Of a stretch of DNA of 64,000 nt, positions 39,724 through 48,268 are shown one piece after another. Position numbers and translations under genes: made by a program. This stretch comes from Pseudomonas sp. KNUC1026 (lineage in GTDB: Bacteria; Pseudomonadota; Gammaproteobacteria; Pseudomonadales; Pseudomonadaceae), in assembly GCF_021650705.1 (NCBI RefSeq), contig NZ_CP087138.1, positions 4,116,001 through 4,180,000 of the forward strand, given 5' to 3'. Within the stretch, counting starts at the first letter, position 1. Each line of letters begins with the position of its first letter. Under the pieces are notes generated by a model. The model was not told the origin of the DNA. It ran no database searches and worked only from the letters and a program-made list of their open reading frames with translations.

Positions 39724-40989
39724 ATGCAGCACACCACCCCAGCCCACGCCTTGGGCATCGACTTCGGCACCTCCAACTCCACCGCCGGCTGGCACCGCCC
39801 TGGCGTGCCCAGCCTGCTGGCGCTGGAAGGCGAACGTATCACCCTGCCCTCGGTGGTGTTCTTCAACGCCGAGGAGCGCCGCCCGGTCTACGGCCGCCTG
39901 GCCTTGCAGGAGTACCTGGAGGGCTACGAAGGTCGCCTGATGCGCTCGCTCAAAAGCCTGCTGGGCTCCAAGCTGATCAAGCACGACACCAGCGTGCTCG
40001 GCACGGCGATGCCGTTCAAGGACCTGCTGGGCCTGTTCATCGGTGAGCTGAAGAAACGCGCCGAGTCCAGCGCCGGCCGCGCCTTCGAGCAGGTGGTGCT
40101 GGGCCGTCCGGTGTTCTTCGTCGATGACGACCCGGCTGCCGACCAGGAGGCGCAGGACACCCTCGAAGCGGTGGCACGCAAAGTCGGCTTCAAGGACGTT
40201 TCGTTCCAGTACGAGCCGCTGGCTGCAGCGTTCGACTACGAGTCCGGCATCAATGGCGAGGAGCTGGTACTGATCGTCGACATCGGCGGCGGTACCTCGG
40301 ACTTCTCGCTGGTGCGCCTGGCGCCTGAGCGCCACTTCGACAACGACCGCCAGCAGGACATCCTCGCCACCGGCGGTGTACACATCGGCGGCACCGACTT
40401 CGACAAGCAACTCAACGTACAGGGCGTGATGCCGCTGTTCGGCTATGGCAGCCGCATGAAAAGCCAGGCGCTGATGCCCACCAGCTATCACCTGAACCTG
40501 GCGACCTGGCACACCATCAATGCCGTGTACGCGCAGAAGTCACAGTTGGCCCTGGCCAACATGCGCTACGACATCGAAGACACCCTGGGCATCGACCGTT
40601 TGTTCCGCCTCATCGAACAGCGCGCCGGCCACTGGCTGGCCATGGAAGTGGAAGCCAGCAAGATCGAACTGACCGAGGTCACCCACCGGAATATCGACCT
40701 CACACGCATCGAGCCGAACCTGAGCGTGGACCTCACCCGTGAGCTGTTCGAAGCGTCGATCAATGGCTTGCTGGAACGCGTACGCGGCGGCGTGACCGAA
40801 CTGCTGGCCCAGGCTGGCGTGGCCGCCGGGCAAGTCGACACGGTGTTCTTCACCGGCGGCTCGAGCAGCATCCCGGCCCTGCGCCAGAGCGTTGCAGCCC
40901 TCCTGCCACAGGCACGCCATGTGGAAGGCGACAACTTCGGCAGCATCGGCAGCGGCCTGGCTATCGAAGCCCGCCGCCGCTACGGGTAG
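39724..40989 (+). CDS. yegD: YegD-type Hsp70-family ATPase
   Basis: A 421-aa protein of the DnaK/actin-fold superfamily without a full substrate-binding domain. It has the first phosphate loop GIDFGTSNSTAGWH, the adenosine-region motif VLIVDIGGGTSDFSL, then GVHIGGTDFDKQLN and the C-terminal FFTGGSSSIPALRQ. The function of YegD is not firmly known; it is treated as a putative chaperone. It is divergent from the cbpA J-domain gene across a 206-bp gap, a pairing that suggests the two may cooperate. The ATG follows AAGGGCAGC. Confidence 0.88.
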   Translation: MQHTTPAHALGIDFGTSNSTAGWHRPGVPSLLALEGERITLPSVVFFNAEERRPVYGRLALQEYLEGYEGRLMRSLKSLLGSKLIKHDTSVLGTAMPFKDLLGLFIGELKKRAESSAGRAFEQVVLGRPVFFVDDDPAADQEAQDTLEAVARKVGFKDVSFQYEPLAAAFDYESGINGEELVLIVDIGGGTSDFSLVRLAPERHFDNDRQQDILATGGVHIGGTDFDKQLNVQGVMPLFGYGSRMKSQALMPTSYHLNLATWHTINAVYAQKSQLALANMRYDIEDTLGIDRLFRLIEQRAGHWLAMEVEASKIELTEVTHRNIDLTRIEPNLSVDLTRELFEASINGLLERVRGGVTELLAQAGVAAGQVDTVFFTGGSSSIPALRQSVAALLPQARHVEGDNFGSIGSGLAIEARRRYG

Positions 40990-40990
40990 G

Positions 40991-41052
40991 AGCTGCAAGC
41001 TGCAAGCCAAGAGCAAATCTGCTTTTACTTGCAGCTAGAAGCTAGAGGCTCG
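40991..41052. repeat. GCTGCAAGC/GCTAGAAGC-type intergenic repeat
   Basis: AGCTGCAAGCTGCAAGC at the left and the inverted TTGCAGCTAGAAGCTAGAGGC at the right bracket a short spacer, giving a potential stem. It lies between two convergent genes. It is the same repeat family as the perfect array at 740-830, in short degenerate form. Confidence 0.75.
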
Positions 41053-41056
41053 CAAC

Positions 41057-42067
41057 TCAAACAAGGTTTGCCCCGCGCAGTTCGCTTTTGAGGTAGGCGT
41101 AGTAGACGGGGCCTGCCACCACGCCCGGCAGGCCGAACGCCGCTTCGAAGATCAGCATCGCCAGCAGCAGCTCCCAGGATTGGGCGCGGATCTGGCCGCC
41201 GACGATGCGGGCGTTGAGGAAGTACTCAACCTTGTGGATAAGGATCAGATACCCCAGCGCCGCCACCGCCACCCAGATCGAAATCGACAGGCCCACGATG
41301 GTGATGAGCGCGTTCGACATCAGGTTGCCGATCACCGGCAGCAGGCCCAGCAGGAAGGTCATGACGATCAGGGTTTTGGTCAGCGGCAGCTTGATGCCCA
41401 ACATCGGCAGCACCACGGCCAGGAAAATCCCGGTGAAGGCGGTGTTGAGCGCGGAGATCTTGATCTGCGCGAAGACGATATTGCGAAACGCCTGCACCAA
41501 CAGGTAAAGGCGGTCGAACAGAGCGGCGGCCAGAGGCTTGCGCTCGTGCAGCGCAGGGATTTGCTGCAGGGCGATGATGGCGCCCAGCACCATGCCGATC
41601 AGCAGGGTCACGAAGGTGTGAGCCGCATCGCGGCCGATCAGTTGCAGGTCGGAGAGGTGCTTGCTGCCCCAGGCGCCGATGGCCGTGCGAAATTCGGCAG
41701 CACTGGCCGGCAAGTAGGCGTCCACCGCCGGCGGCAGTTGGCCGCGGGCACGGTCGACCACAGTCATGAACTTGTCCAGCGAAGCACCGGGGTTTTCCAC
41801 CTCATGCAGCACGAAGCTGATGGCGCCAGCGAATATCAGCGCCAGCACACTGACGATAAAGGTGCCGAGCAGAGCCACGGCAAGCCACCGCGCGCGGCGC
41901 CCGGCGATCAGGCGTTGCAGCTGCGGGGTGAGCATGTTCACCAGCTCGAACACCAGCAGGCCTGCCAGCAGGCTAGGCAACAATCGCAGAGGCAGTACCA
42001 GCAACAGGCCGGCAACCATGATCAGCAAACTGGCGATCTGAACGTGACGCTGGGAAAACGTGAGCAT
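41057..42067 (-). CDS. AI-2E/PerM-family permease
   Basis: A 336-aa polytopic membrane protein with about seven segments: two at the N-terminus (IASLLIMVAGLLLVLPLRLL, LLAGLLVFELVNML) and WLAVALLGTFIVSVLALIF. A soluble stretch (about 85-150) is followed by further segments including LLGLLPVIGNLMSNALITI and the C-terminal LLLAMLIFEAAFGLPGVVAG. The family name derives from an AI-2 export claim for one member; other members are sodium/proton antiporters, so the substrate here is open. It is a single gene, converging on yegD. Confidence 0.85.
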   Translation of the reverse strand: MLTFSQRHVQIASLLIMVAGLLLVLPLRLLPSLLAGLLVFELVNMLTPQLQRLIAGRRARWLAVALLGTFIVSVLALIFAGAISFVLHEVENPGASLDKFMTVVDRARGQLPPAVDAYLPASAAEFRTAIGAWGSKHLSDLQLIGRDAAHTFVTLLIGMVLGAIIALQQIPALHERKPLAAALFDRLYLLVQAFRNIVFAQIKISALNTAFTGIFLAVVLPMLGIKLPLTKTLIVMTFLLGLLPVIGNLMSNALITIVGLSISIWVAVAALGYLILIHKVEYFLNARIVGGQIRAQSWELLLAMLIFEAAFGLPGVVAGPVYYAYLKSELRGANLV

Positions 42068-42230
42068 AGTGCCTCTGGTACGGCATGAGAGAGACGGCAG
42101 TCTGCCAGCCTTGCGGCAGGACAGCCAGCGCCGAACGACACCTCACCAACAGCCTGGGACCGCGGATTGAGCGGCTTTGCGGCAATTCTCGAAAAAACTG
42201 CTTACAAACCTTTAGCTCAACAGAAACATC

Positions 42231-42258
42231 GAACTCTCCGCGCGGGCTGTGGCTCTGA
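42231..42258 (+). promoter_or_regulatory. Candidate AlgU (sigma-22/RpoE-type) promoter for osmE
   Basis: GAACTC (42231-42236), a 17-bp spacer, then TCTGA (42254-42258). This fits the AlgU consensus GAACTT-N16/17-TCTGA with one mismatch. It sits 44 bp upstream of the osmE ATG, and osmE-type genes are known members of the AlgU/osmotic-stress regulon in Pseudomonas. Confidence 0.7.
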
Positions 42259-42302
42259 AAGAAGGACTGGGCCGCGAACGGCCATCTCGAAGGAGCGACG
42301 CC

Positions 42303-42647
42303 ATGTACAAGCAAACATTGACCGCACTGTGCGTGGCCGGCCTGCTGGCCGGCTGTAATACCACCCCGCAAAACCCGGTGGATTTCGTCACCTATCGCAA
42401 TGAGCCACTGGTCAAGCAAGTGGAAAAAGGCATGACCATGCAGCAAGTGACCGCAGTGGCCGGCCCACCCTCGACCGTGGTGGCGGGCACCGCTGGCTCG
42501 CCTGATGGCACTTGCAACAATTACATCCTCAACCGCGAAGGCCATCAGCAGCCTTACTACGTCAGCTTCGATCCCTCCGGGCACGTTGCGACCAAAGGCT
42601 TCATGACCTGCGAGCAGCGCAAGAACAACGAAAAAGCAGCAATGTAA
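42303..42647 (+). CDS. osmE: OsmE-type osmotically inducible lipoprotein
   Basis: A 114-aa small lipoprotein with signal and lipobox (LCVAGLLAGC-NTT, Cys at about 18). It has a SmpA/OmlA-like fold pattern (QVEKGMTMQQVTAVAGPPST, NNYILNREGHQQPYYVSFD) typical of OsmE. These are envelope proteins induced by osmotic stress; their biochemical role is not established. AAGGAG lies 8 bp before the ATG, and an AlgU-type promoter lies just upstream. Confidence 0.88.
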   Translation: MYKQTLTALCVAGLLAGCNTTPQNPVDFVTYRNEPLVKQVEKGMTMQQVTAVAGPPSTVVAGTAGSPDGTCNNYILNREGHQQPYYVSFDPSGHVATKGFMTCEQRKNNEKAAM

Positions 42648-42791
42648 GAGAGCGGCCCCACTTGTACCGTTCTTGCCGTTGGGCGCTGGAGGTAAAACTT
42701 TTCAGCGCCCCGGCCACTCCCATGAGAACTGATCACGCCGCCTAGAGCGAGACAGCTCCCCGTGACCATCAAGCCTTTTCTGGAGACTGAA

Positions 42792-43334
42792 ATGACCAAC
42801 GTGCAACTGACCGACAAGAACACCCTGCGTGAGCGTGCTCGCCAGCATGTGGACAACGGCGCCGTGACCGAGGGCTACCAGGCCGACCGCGAAGAGATCC
42901 TGCGCCTGCTCAATGAGTCGCTGGCCACTGAGCTGGTCTGCACCCTGCGCTACAAGCGCCACTACTTCATGGCCAACGGCCTGAAGGCGAGCATTGCCGC
43001 TGACGAGTTTCTGGAGCATGCAAACCAGGAGTCCGAGCACGCCGACAAACTCGCCGAGCGCATCGTGCAACTGGGTGGCGAGCCGGAGTTCAACCCCGAC
43101 GTGCTGTCGAAGATGTCCCACGCCGAATACCGCGCGGGCAATACATTGAAAGAGATGGTGTACGAAGATCTGGTAGCCGAGCGCATCGCGATCGACAGCT
43201 ACCGTGAAATCATCCAGTACATCGGCGACAAAGACCCGACCACTCGCCGTATTTTCGAAGACATCCTCGCTCAGGAAGAAGAGCACGCCGATGACATGGC
43301 GGACATCTACGAGGAGATCGAAGGCAGCAAATAA
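42792..43334 (+). CDS. Ferritin-like (bacterioferritin/Dps-related) iron-storage protein
   Basis: A 180-aa four-helix-bundle protein. Ferroxidase-type residues are visible: LLNESLATELVCTLRYKRHY (Glu in helix A), EFLEHANQESEHADKLAERI (ExxH in helix B), and a C-terminal DILAQEEEHADDMADIYEE (ExxH in helix D). It is the DPS-like/bacterioferritin group rather than classical FtnA. The ATG at 42792 is preferred because GGAGA precedes it; an in-frame ATG at 42762 would add ten unrelated residues. A strong terminator follows 18 bp after the stop. Confidence 0.85.
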   Translation: MTNVQLTDKNTLRERARQHVDNGAVTEGYQADREEILRLLNESLATELVCTLRYKRHYFMANGLKASIAADEFLEHANQESEHADKLAERIVQLGGEPEFNPDVLSKMSHAEYRAGNTLKEMVYEDLVAERIAIDSYREIIQYIGDKDPTTRRIFEDILAQEEEHADDMADIYEEIEGSK

Positions 43335-43352
43335 GCAGCCTTCGAGTTACAC

Positions 43353-43384
43353 AATCGCCCGGCATTGCCGGGCGATTTGTTTTG
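43353..43384 (+). terminator. Intrinsic terminator after the ferritin-like gene
   Basis: ATCGCCCGGC (43354-43363) pairs perfectly with GCCGGGCGAT (43367-43376) over a 3-base loop, followed by TTGTTTTG. Confidence 0.9.
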
Positions 43385-43388
43385 TGGG

Positions 43389-43612
43389 CCTACCCGTTTG
43401 CCTCGATGAAATTCACCTCGTCGCGCGGCAAGCCGCCCTCCCACGGGCTATAGGGTGCTTCACGGCTTTGGAGGGAAGCCGGCTTGCCGGGCGCCCTTCC
43501 ACCGCTTCACGGCTTTTGGTGGGAGGCCGGCTTGCCGGGCGATTGGCTTTGGGGCCTGCGTCCGTTTGCCTCGATGAAATTCACATCGTCGCTCGGCAAG
43601 CCGCACTCCCAA
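43389..43612. repeat. REP cluster (BIME-like) with duplicated flank
   Basis: Four units of the GTCGC-nCGGCAAGCCG-nCCTCCCAC element: forward at 43420-43444, inverted near 43477-43500 and 43519-43543, forward at 43588-43612. The two forward units carry the same leader CGTTTGCCTCGATGAAATTC (43394 and 43562), so a stretch of about 60 bp is directly repeated. It fills the 287-bp gap between the ferritin-like and asmA genes, which otherwise holds only the terminator. Confidence 0.85.
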
Positions 43613-43621
43613 AGGTTGGAC

Positions 43622-45694
43622 TTACGGCTTCACCGTTTTCGGCACTTTGCCTTCGCGCATCTGCTGCAACAGCGGGGCGCACTGGTTGGGCTCATCCCCG
43701 CTCGGTGCGACCAACGCCAGCAAGCCCGCAGCAGGCGCAACCACCGCGCCCAGCGCAACCATTCCGGCCCCGCGCAGAATCAGCGGCATGGCCTGCACGC
43801 CAGCCGAAGGCTTGGCGAACGGGCCGCGCACGTACAGCGGCGAGCGCAGCGAGATGATGCGAAAGCCCTTCGACTCCGGAGTGATCTTCATGTCCAGCTG
43901 TTCGTTCTTGAAGTTGGCTGTGCCATCTACATAGATAACAGCGTTCTCGGTATCGAACACAAACAGGTTTGTGTTGGCCAGGCCGTCCTTGATGCCGATA
44001 TCAGCCGCGGCACAGTTGATCTTCACCTCTTTGTCGCCAAAGATCTTGCCCATGATGTAGTTACCCACGTTCAGGCCGGCGATCTCCATCAGGTCGCGGC
44101 TCACGGCACCGTCATTGATCACTGTGCGCAACTTGCCGTTGGCACCGCCGAGCAACGCTGCGACCGAGTTGCCGCTGCCGGCGATGTCGGCATCGCCGTT
44201 GAGCTGGCCGAAGCTGGTGCGCATGGGTTCGAAGTCCGGGAACAGCTGCTTGAGCTGGAAGCCGCGGGCCTTGAGCTGCGCCTGCGCTTGCAGCGGCGTC
44301 GCCCGGCCGTTGAGTGTGGCGCTGGCTTCGAGCTTGCCGCCGGCCATGCCGAAGTTCAGCGGCTGCAGGCTGAGCTTGCCGTCGTCGAGGATGATGTGCG
44401 TGTAGAGGTTGTCGAACGGCAGCTTCTCGCTTTTGACGATGCGCTTGCCAGTGAACTCGACGTCCGCATCCATGGCGCGCCAGCGATCGGTGCGGAACTC
44501 CTCGACCGGCAATACCTTACCGGTTGGCTGCTTGCTGGCACCGCCCCGGGCCTTCTGTTCCTGGTTCGAATCAGCCCCGATCAGCGGAGCGAGGTCGGAG
44601 AACAGCAGTTGGTTGGACTGCAACTTGCCGCTCAATTTCGGGCGGGGCTTGCCGGCGACGAACGCCAGGTCGCCGTGGATATCGCTGTCGCCGATCTTGC
44701 CGTTGAAGCCCTGGTACTGGAAATTCGCGCCGGCCGGGTCGTGAAGCTTGGCGACCAGGCGGCCGTCGGTTGCATAGGGCGGAGTGTCTGGCAGCGTGAC
44801 GCCAGTGAGCGGGTAGAGGTTGCCCAGGCTGCTGCCGGCAAGCTTGAGCTGAAGGTCCAGCGCGCCGAGGTTGCGCGGGTCGGTCAAGGTGCCCACCACC
44901 TGCGCTTCGGTCTTGGCAATGCTCACACGCACTTGCACCGGAAACGGCTGCCTGGCGTCCTGCAGCGCCAGCAGGCCACCGACCTTACCGTCGCCGTCCA
45001 GAGGCATGCCCTTGTAATGGCCCTTGACCTTGAAGGCGAACGCGTAGTCCTGCGCATTGGCGCCACTGTCGCGCACGCTTTTGGCGGCGCCACTCTTGCC
45101 GGCCAGCTCGCTGAAGGGTACCGGCTTGCCAAGCGGATCGATCACCACGTCGGCGTCAGTGTTGAGGACCTGGTCGTTGTAGATCACATGGCCCTTGTCG
45201 AACTTGATCGCACCGATGTCGACCACCCATTTCGATGGTTCTGCGTTCGGGTCTTTAGGCCCGAAGTCGAACGTCCAGTTGTCACGGCCCTCCTTGAGGC
45301 GGAACAGCTCTGCATTGGGCTCGGTCAGGTCAATACGCGGGATCACGACCCGCTGCGCCAGCAACGGCAGGGGCGACAAGCGGAATTCGATCTTCTTCAG
45401 GCCTGCCATTTGCGGCTTCTGCGACCAGTCCGGGTTGCCCAGCGTGATGTCCTCGGCGACGAAACGCGGCCATGGTACCCAGGCGCGCCAACCGCCCTCT
45501 TCCTGTTCGCGCGCCCAATGCACTGCCAGGTTGCCATTGATCGCGAAAGGCCGGTGCAGCGCCTCGGAGACTTTGGCATTAAGAGTGGGCTTGATGCGGT
45601 TCCAGTCGAACGTTGCGATGAAGATCACCACGGCAACAATCAGCAGGACGAGAACCGCGGCGGTCCAGGACAGAATCTTTTGGGGCCGCGTCAT
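43622..45694 (-). CDS. AsmA-family envelope protein
   Basis: A 690-aa protein with one N-terminal membrane anchor (ILSWTAAVLVLLIVAVVIFI) and a long periplasmic beta-rich body. The AsmA opening FDWNRIKPTLNAKVSEALHR-PF and the C-terminal AsmA_2 part (FGQLNGDADIAGSGNSVAAL, RDLMEIAGLNVGNYIMGKIF) are typical. AsmA-like proteins are now regarded as bridges that move phospholipid between membranes. The ATG at 45694 has AGGAGT 8 bp upstream; a longer in-frame extension lacks one. It is a single gene with its own upstream region. Confidence 0.88.
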   Translation of the reverse strand: MTRPQKILSWTAAVLVLLIVAVVIFIATFDWNRIKPTLNAKVSEALHRPFAINGNLAVHWAREQEEGGWRAWVPWPRFVAEDITLGNPDWSQKPQMAGLKKIEFRLSPLPLLAQRVVIPRIDLTEPNAELFRLKEGRDNWTFDFGPKDPNAEPSKWVVDIGAIKFDKGHVIYNDQVLNTDADVVIDPLGKPVPFSELAGKSGAAKSVRDSGANAQDYAFAFKVKGHYKGMPLDGDGKVGGLLALQDARQPFPVQVRVSIAKTEAQVVGTLTDPRNLGALDLQLKLAGSSLGNLYPLTGVTLPDTPPYATDGRLVAKLHDPAGANFQYQGFNGKIGDSDIHGDLAFVAGKPRPKLSGKLQSNQLLFSDLAPLIGADSNQEQKARGGASKQPTGKVLPVEEFRTDRWRAMDADVEFTGKRIVKSEKLPFDNLYTHIILDDGKLSLQPLNFGMAGGKLEASATLNGRATPLQAQAQLKARGFQLKQLFPDFEPMRTSFGQLNGDADIAGSGNSVAALLGGANGKLRTVINDGAVSRDLMEIAGLNVGNYIMGKIFGDKEVKINCAAADIGIKDGLANTNLFVFDTENAVIYVDGTANFKNEQLDMKITPESKGFRIISLRSPLYVRGPFAKPSAGVQAMPLILRGAGMVALGAVVAPAAGLLALVAPSGDEPNQCAPLLQQMREGKVPKTVKP

Positions 45695-45883
45695 GGCGGG
45701 TACTCCTTGTAAAAAAGCTTGAAGCTTAGAGCGCTGCGGGTTGCCAGCGGTTCGGCTCGATGATCGATACCACAGGTTTTTCGATAGAGGCGGCCGCACC
45801 GGCGCAGCGCAAAAAGTTCCTCGGCGCCCGGTAACAGGGCATTTCCGGAAGACCTTACCCTTTGATTAACCGAGCATTTACAC

Positions 45884-45906
45884 AACAATCAATTCTGTTG
45901 ATTGTT
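45884..45906. promoter_or_regulatory. Perfect 9-bp inverted repeat in the asmA/repeat-protein divergent region
   Basis: AACAATCAA, a 5-bp spacer, TTGATTGTT, in an AT-rich stretch of the 301-bp divergent gap 45695-45995, about 90 bp upstream of the repeat-protein ATG. It is a candidate operator; no regulator is assigned. The rest of the gap holds no gene. Confidence 0.45.
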
Positions 45907-45995
45907 ACCATTCTACCTATCGACTTTTGTATCGAAATACTGGGCGTAACATCTGCTCTGTGAACGACATTCAGCCCTTTTACGGAGCAACACTC

Positions 45996-46346
45996 ATGAA
46001 ACGCCAAATCCTTGCCCTGACCCTCTCTGCCATCGCCGCCAGCGTGATTGGCCTTCAAAGCGCCCAGGCTCGTAGCCTCTCCCACGACAGTGCTCAAGTG
46101 GAAACCACCACTTACACGCTGGTCGCTCAGGACGGTGCTGACCGCAGCCTCAACAGCGTCGCCCAAGACGGCGCCGATCGCACTCTGAACAGCGTTGCCC
46201 AGGACGGCGCCGACCGTACCCTGAACAGCGTTGCACAGGATGGCGCTGATCGTACTTTGAACAGCGTCGCTCAAGATGGCGCCGATCGCACGCTGAACGC
46301 CGTCGCTCAGGACGGTGCCGATCGTCAGCTTAGCGACGTTGCATGA
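45996..46346 (+). CDS. Small secreted protein made of six 12-residue repeats
   Basis: A 116-aa precursor. A clear signal peptide (MKRQILALTLSAIAASVIGL, cleavage after AQA at residue 25) leaves a mature protein of about 91 aa. After a 17-residue spacer come six tandem units of VAQDGADRTLNS (residues 43-114; variants SLNS, TLNA and QLSD), ending VA-stop. It contains no Cys and no membrane segment beyond the signal. The function is unknown to me; some small Pseudomonas proteins with comparable VAxxGxDR repeats carry the database label 'phage infection protein', which I recall but cannot check. TACGGAG precedes the ATG, and a terminator follows. Confidence 0.85.
   Translation: MKRQILALTLSAIAASVIGLQSAQARSLSHDSAQVETTTYTLVAQDGADRSLNSVAQDGADRTLNSVAQDGADRTLNSVAQDGADRTLNSVAQDGADRTLNAVAQDGADRQLSDVA
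46122..46337 (+). repeat. Six 36-bp in-frame tandem repeats
   Basis: Six copies of a 36-bp unit encoding VAQDGADRTLNS. Codons differ between units at many third positions (GGTGCTGAC, GGCGCCGAT, GGTGCCGAT), so the array is old enough to have drifted while the peptide stayed constant. Confidence 0.95.
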
Positions 46347-46373
46347 TCGCCTTGGCATGTAACGCCTCGACAC

Positions 46374-46404
46374 GCCCGGCCCACAATGGCCGGGCTTGTA
46401 CTTT
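46374..46404 (+). terminator. Intrinsic terminator after the repeat-protein gene
   Basis: GCCCGGCC (46374-46381) pairs with GGCCGGGC (46388-46395) over CACAAT, followed by TTGTACTTT. Confidence 0.85.
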
Positions 46405-46452
46405 CTGAGCACCCGCCACACCAGCCCATCCGATTTTGTTACATTGCGCCCC

Positions 46453-47115
46453 ATGATCAGTCATGAACGCGCCGCCGCCCCTCTGTCCGCCCGCGCCGAG
46501 CAAAAACGCCAGACCCGCCAGGCCCTGCTGGACGCCACGCTGAATTTGATCGCCAGCGGCAAGGCCTTCGGAACCCTGAGCCTGCGCGAAGTCGCTCGGG
46601 CCTCCGGCATCGTGCCTACCGGTTTCTACCGCCATTTCGATGACATGGACGCTTTGGGCCTGGCCCTGGTGAATGAAGTCGGCGAAGCCTTCCGCGACAC
46701 CATTCGCCTGGTGCGCCACAACGAGCTGGTGCTTGGCGGCCTCACCGACGCTTCTGTGCGTATCTTTCTGGACGCGGTCGACAGCCACCGCGCCCACTTT
46801 CTGTTCTTGGCGCGCGAGCAGTTCAGCAGCTCGGCACGGGTGCGACAGGGGCTATTGCGGTTACGTTCGGCCATCAGCTCCGACCTGGCGGCAGACCTCT
46901 CACGCATGCCGCGTTGGGCGCATCTGGATCGACCGTCGCTGGAAGTGATGGCCGACCTTGTAGTCAAAACGGTCTTCGCCACACTCCCCGAACTGCTTGA
47001 ACCCGAAGGGCGCGACGGCACGGGCCTGGCGCCGGCCGACAAGATCCGCCAGCAGCTGCGCTTCATCTTCATCGGTGCCAAGCACTGGCCAGGTTTGGCG
47101 AGGCTGGCGCCGTGA
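46453..47115 (+). CDS. TetR-family transcriptional regulator (DesT/FabR-like)
   Basis: A 220-aa regulator. The N-terminal helix-turn-helix (about residues 20-65: RQALLDATLNLIASGKAFGT, SLREVARASGIVPTGFYRHF) is characteristic, and GIVPTGFYRHF is shared with the DesT/FabR branch that senses unsaturated acyl-CoA. The C-terminal part is the ligand-binding helical domain. No desaturase genes lie beside it, so the target is uncertain. The downstream epimerase gene begins 52 bp later and may be cotranscribed. Confidence 0.82.
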   Translation: MISHERAAAPLSARAEQKRQTRQALLDATLNLIASGKAFGTLSLREVARASGIVPTGFYRHFDDMDALGLALVNEVGEAFRDTIRLVRHNELVLGGLTDASVRIFLDAVDSHRAHFLFLAREQFSSSARVRQGLLRLRSAISSDLAADLSRMPRWAHLDRPSLEVMADLVVKTVFATLPELLEPEGRDGTGLAPADKIRQQLRFIFIGAKHWPGLARLAP

Positions 47116-47167
47116 AGGTGGCGATCTGGTACAGTGCGCGCTTTCGCTTTTCGCGCGACTGACGACC

Positions 47168-48268
47168 ATGCCCGCCCAGACTTCCCTCCCTGCCGTTTTC
47201 CAGCGGGTTCACCGCCACTTCCTGGAACAGGTCGTCCCACTGTGGGAGGGCCCGGGCTGGAACGCGAGCCTGAGCCTTGCCTATGAAGCTCTGGGCCGCG
47301 ACCTGGCGCCAATGCCGGTGCAACGCTACCGCGCCATGGCCTGCGCCCGGCAGTTGTTCCTGTTCACGTGCCTGAGCGAGCGCGAAGGCGCTGCGGAACG
47401 CGCCGCTACTCTGTTCCGCTCACTCGACCAATATTTTCTCGATGCCAGCCACGGCGGCTGGTTCTACAGCGTCGACGCTCGATCGCAGCCGCTGGATCGC
47501 AGCAAAGACCTGTACACCCATGCTTTCATCGTATTCGCCAGCGCTCACTACCTGGGCCTGGTGCGCACGGAGCAGGCTCAGGCACGGCTGGATGCCGCGC
47601 TGGCGGTGATTTTCGAACGATTTGCCAGTGGCGACGGCCTGTACTGGGCGGCGCTGGCCGAAGATTGGTCGAGCCTGGGCCAGGGCCCGCTGCAAAACCC
47701 GCTGATGCACCTGGCCGAAGCATTCCTTGCCGTGCTCAAGGTGCGCTCGGATGCACACTGCGAGGCCGCATTGGTCGCGCTATGCGACGCAATGCACGCG
47801 CAGTTCATCGACCCTGAGCACGGTGTGCTGATGGAAAAGCCGGCCGGCAGCCAGGGCAACTGGTTCGAACCCGGCCACCAGTTCGAGTGGTACTACCTGC
47901 TCAAAACCTCGCCGCTATTGAGCACGCACCCACTGTGTGCGCAGCTCGACAAAACCTTTGCCTACAGCGAGCGCATCGGTGTGGATAACGGCCACGTGCT
48001 GGCAATGCTGGCGGCCGATGGGGAGGTGAAAGACCCGACCCGGCGCATCTGGGCGCAGGCGGAGTACCTTCGCGCCCTCACTGTGCGCGAAAGCGCAGCC
48101 GGTCAGGTGCTTGAGCAACTCAGGCACTTTCAAGCGCACTACCTGCCTGCAGACGGCTGGTACGAATGCCGAGACGGCAAGGGAGAGGTGAGCCGGCATG
48201 ACATGCCGTCCACCACCCCCTACCACCTCGCCACCGCCTACGCAGCCCTCAGCGATTACGGTCGATAG
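47168..48268 (+). CDS. AGE-family epimerase/isomerase (mannose isomerase-like)
   Basis: A 366-aa enzyme of the N-acylglucosamine 2-epimerase (alpha/alpha barrel) family. Seen motifs are QRYRAMACARQLFLFT, HGGWFYSVDARSQPLDRSKD, DLYTHAFIVFASAHYLG, NPLMHLAEAFLAVLK, WFEPGHQFEWYYLLK (the conserved EPGHxFEW active-site strand) and TTPYHLATAYAAL. Members interconvert sugars such as mannose and fructose or N-acylglucosamine and N-acylmannosamine; the true substrate cannot be read from sequence. The 3' end overlaps the convergent SDR gene by 20 bp. Confidence 0.85.
   Translation: MPAQTSLPAVFQRVHRHFLEQVVPLWEGPGWNASLSLAYEALGRDLAPMPVQRYRAMACARQLFLFTCLSEREGAAERAATLFRSLDQYFLDASHGGWFYSVDARSQPLDRSKDLYTHAFIVFASAHYLGLVRTEQAQARLDAALAVIFERFASGDGLYWAALAEDWSSLGQGPLQNPLMHLAEAFLAVLKVRSDAHCEAALVALCDAMHAQFIDPEHGVLMEKPAGSQGNWFEPGHQFEWYYLLKTSPLLSTHPLCAQLDKTFAYSERIGVDNGHVLAMLAADGEVKDPTRRIWAQAEYLRALTVRESAAGQVLEQLRHFQAHYLPADGWYECRDGKGEVSRHDMPSTTPYHLATAYAALSDYGR

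Noticed and set aside
46122..46337. 36-bp repeats considered as noncoding or CRISPR-like
   Set aside because: They are in frame, encode a constant 12-residue peptide with silent third-base drift and follow a clear signal peptide.
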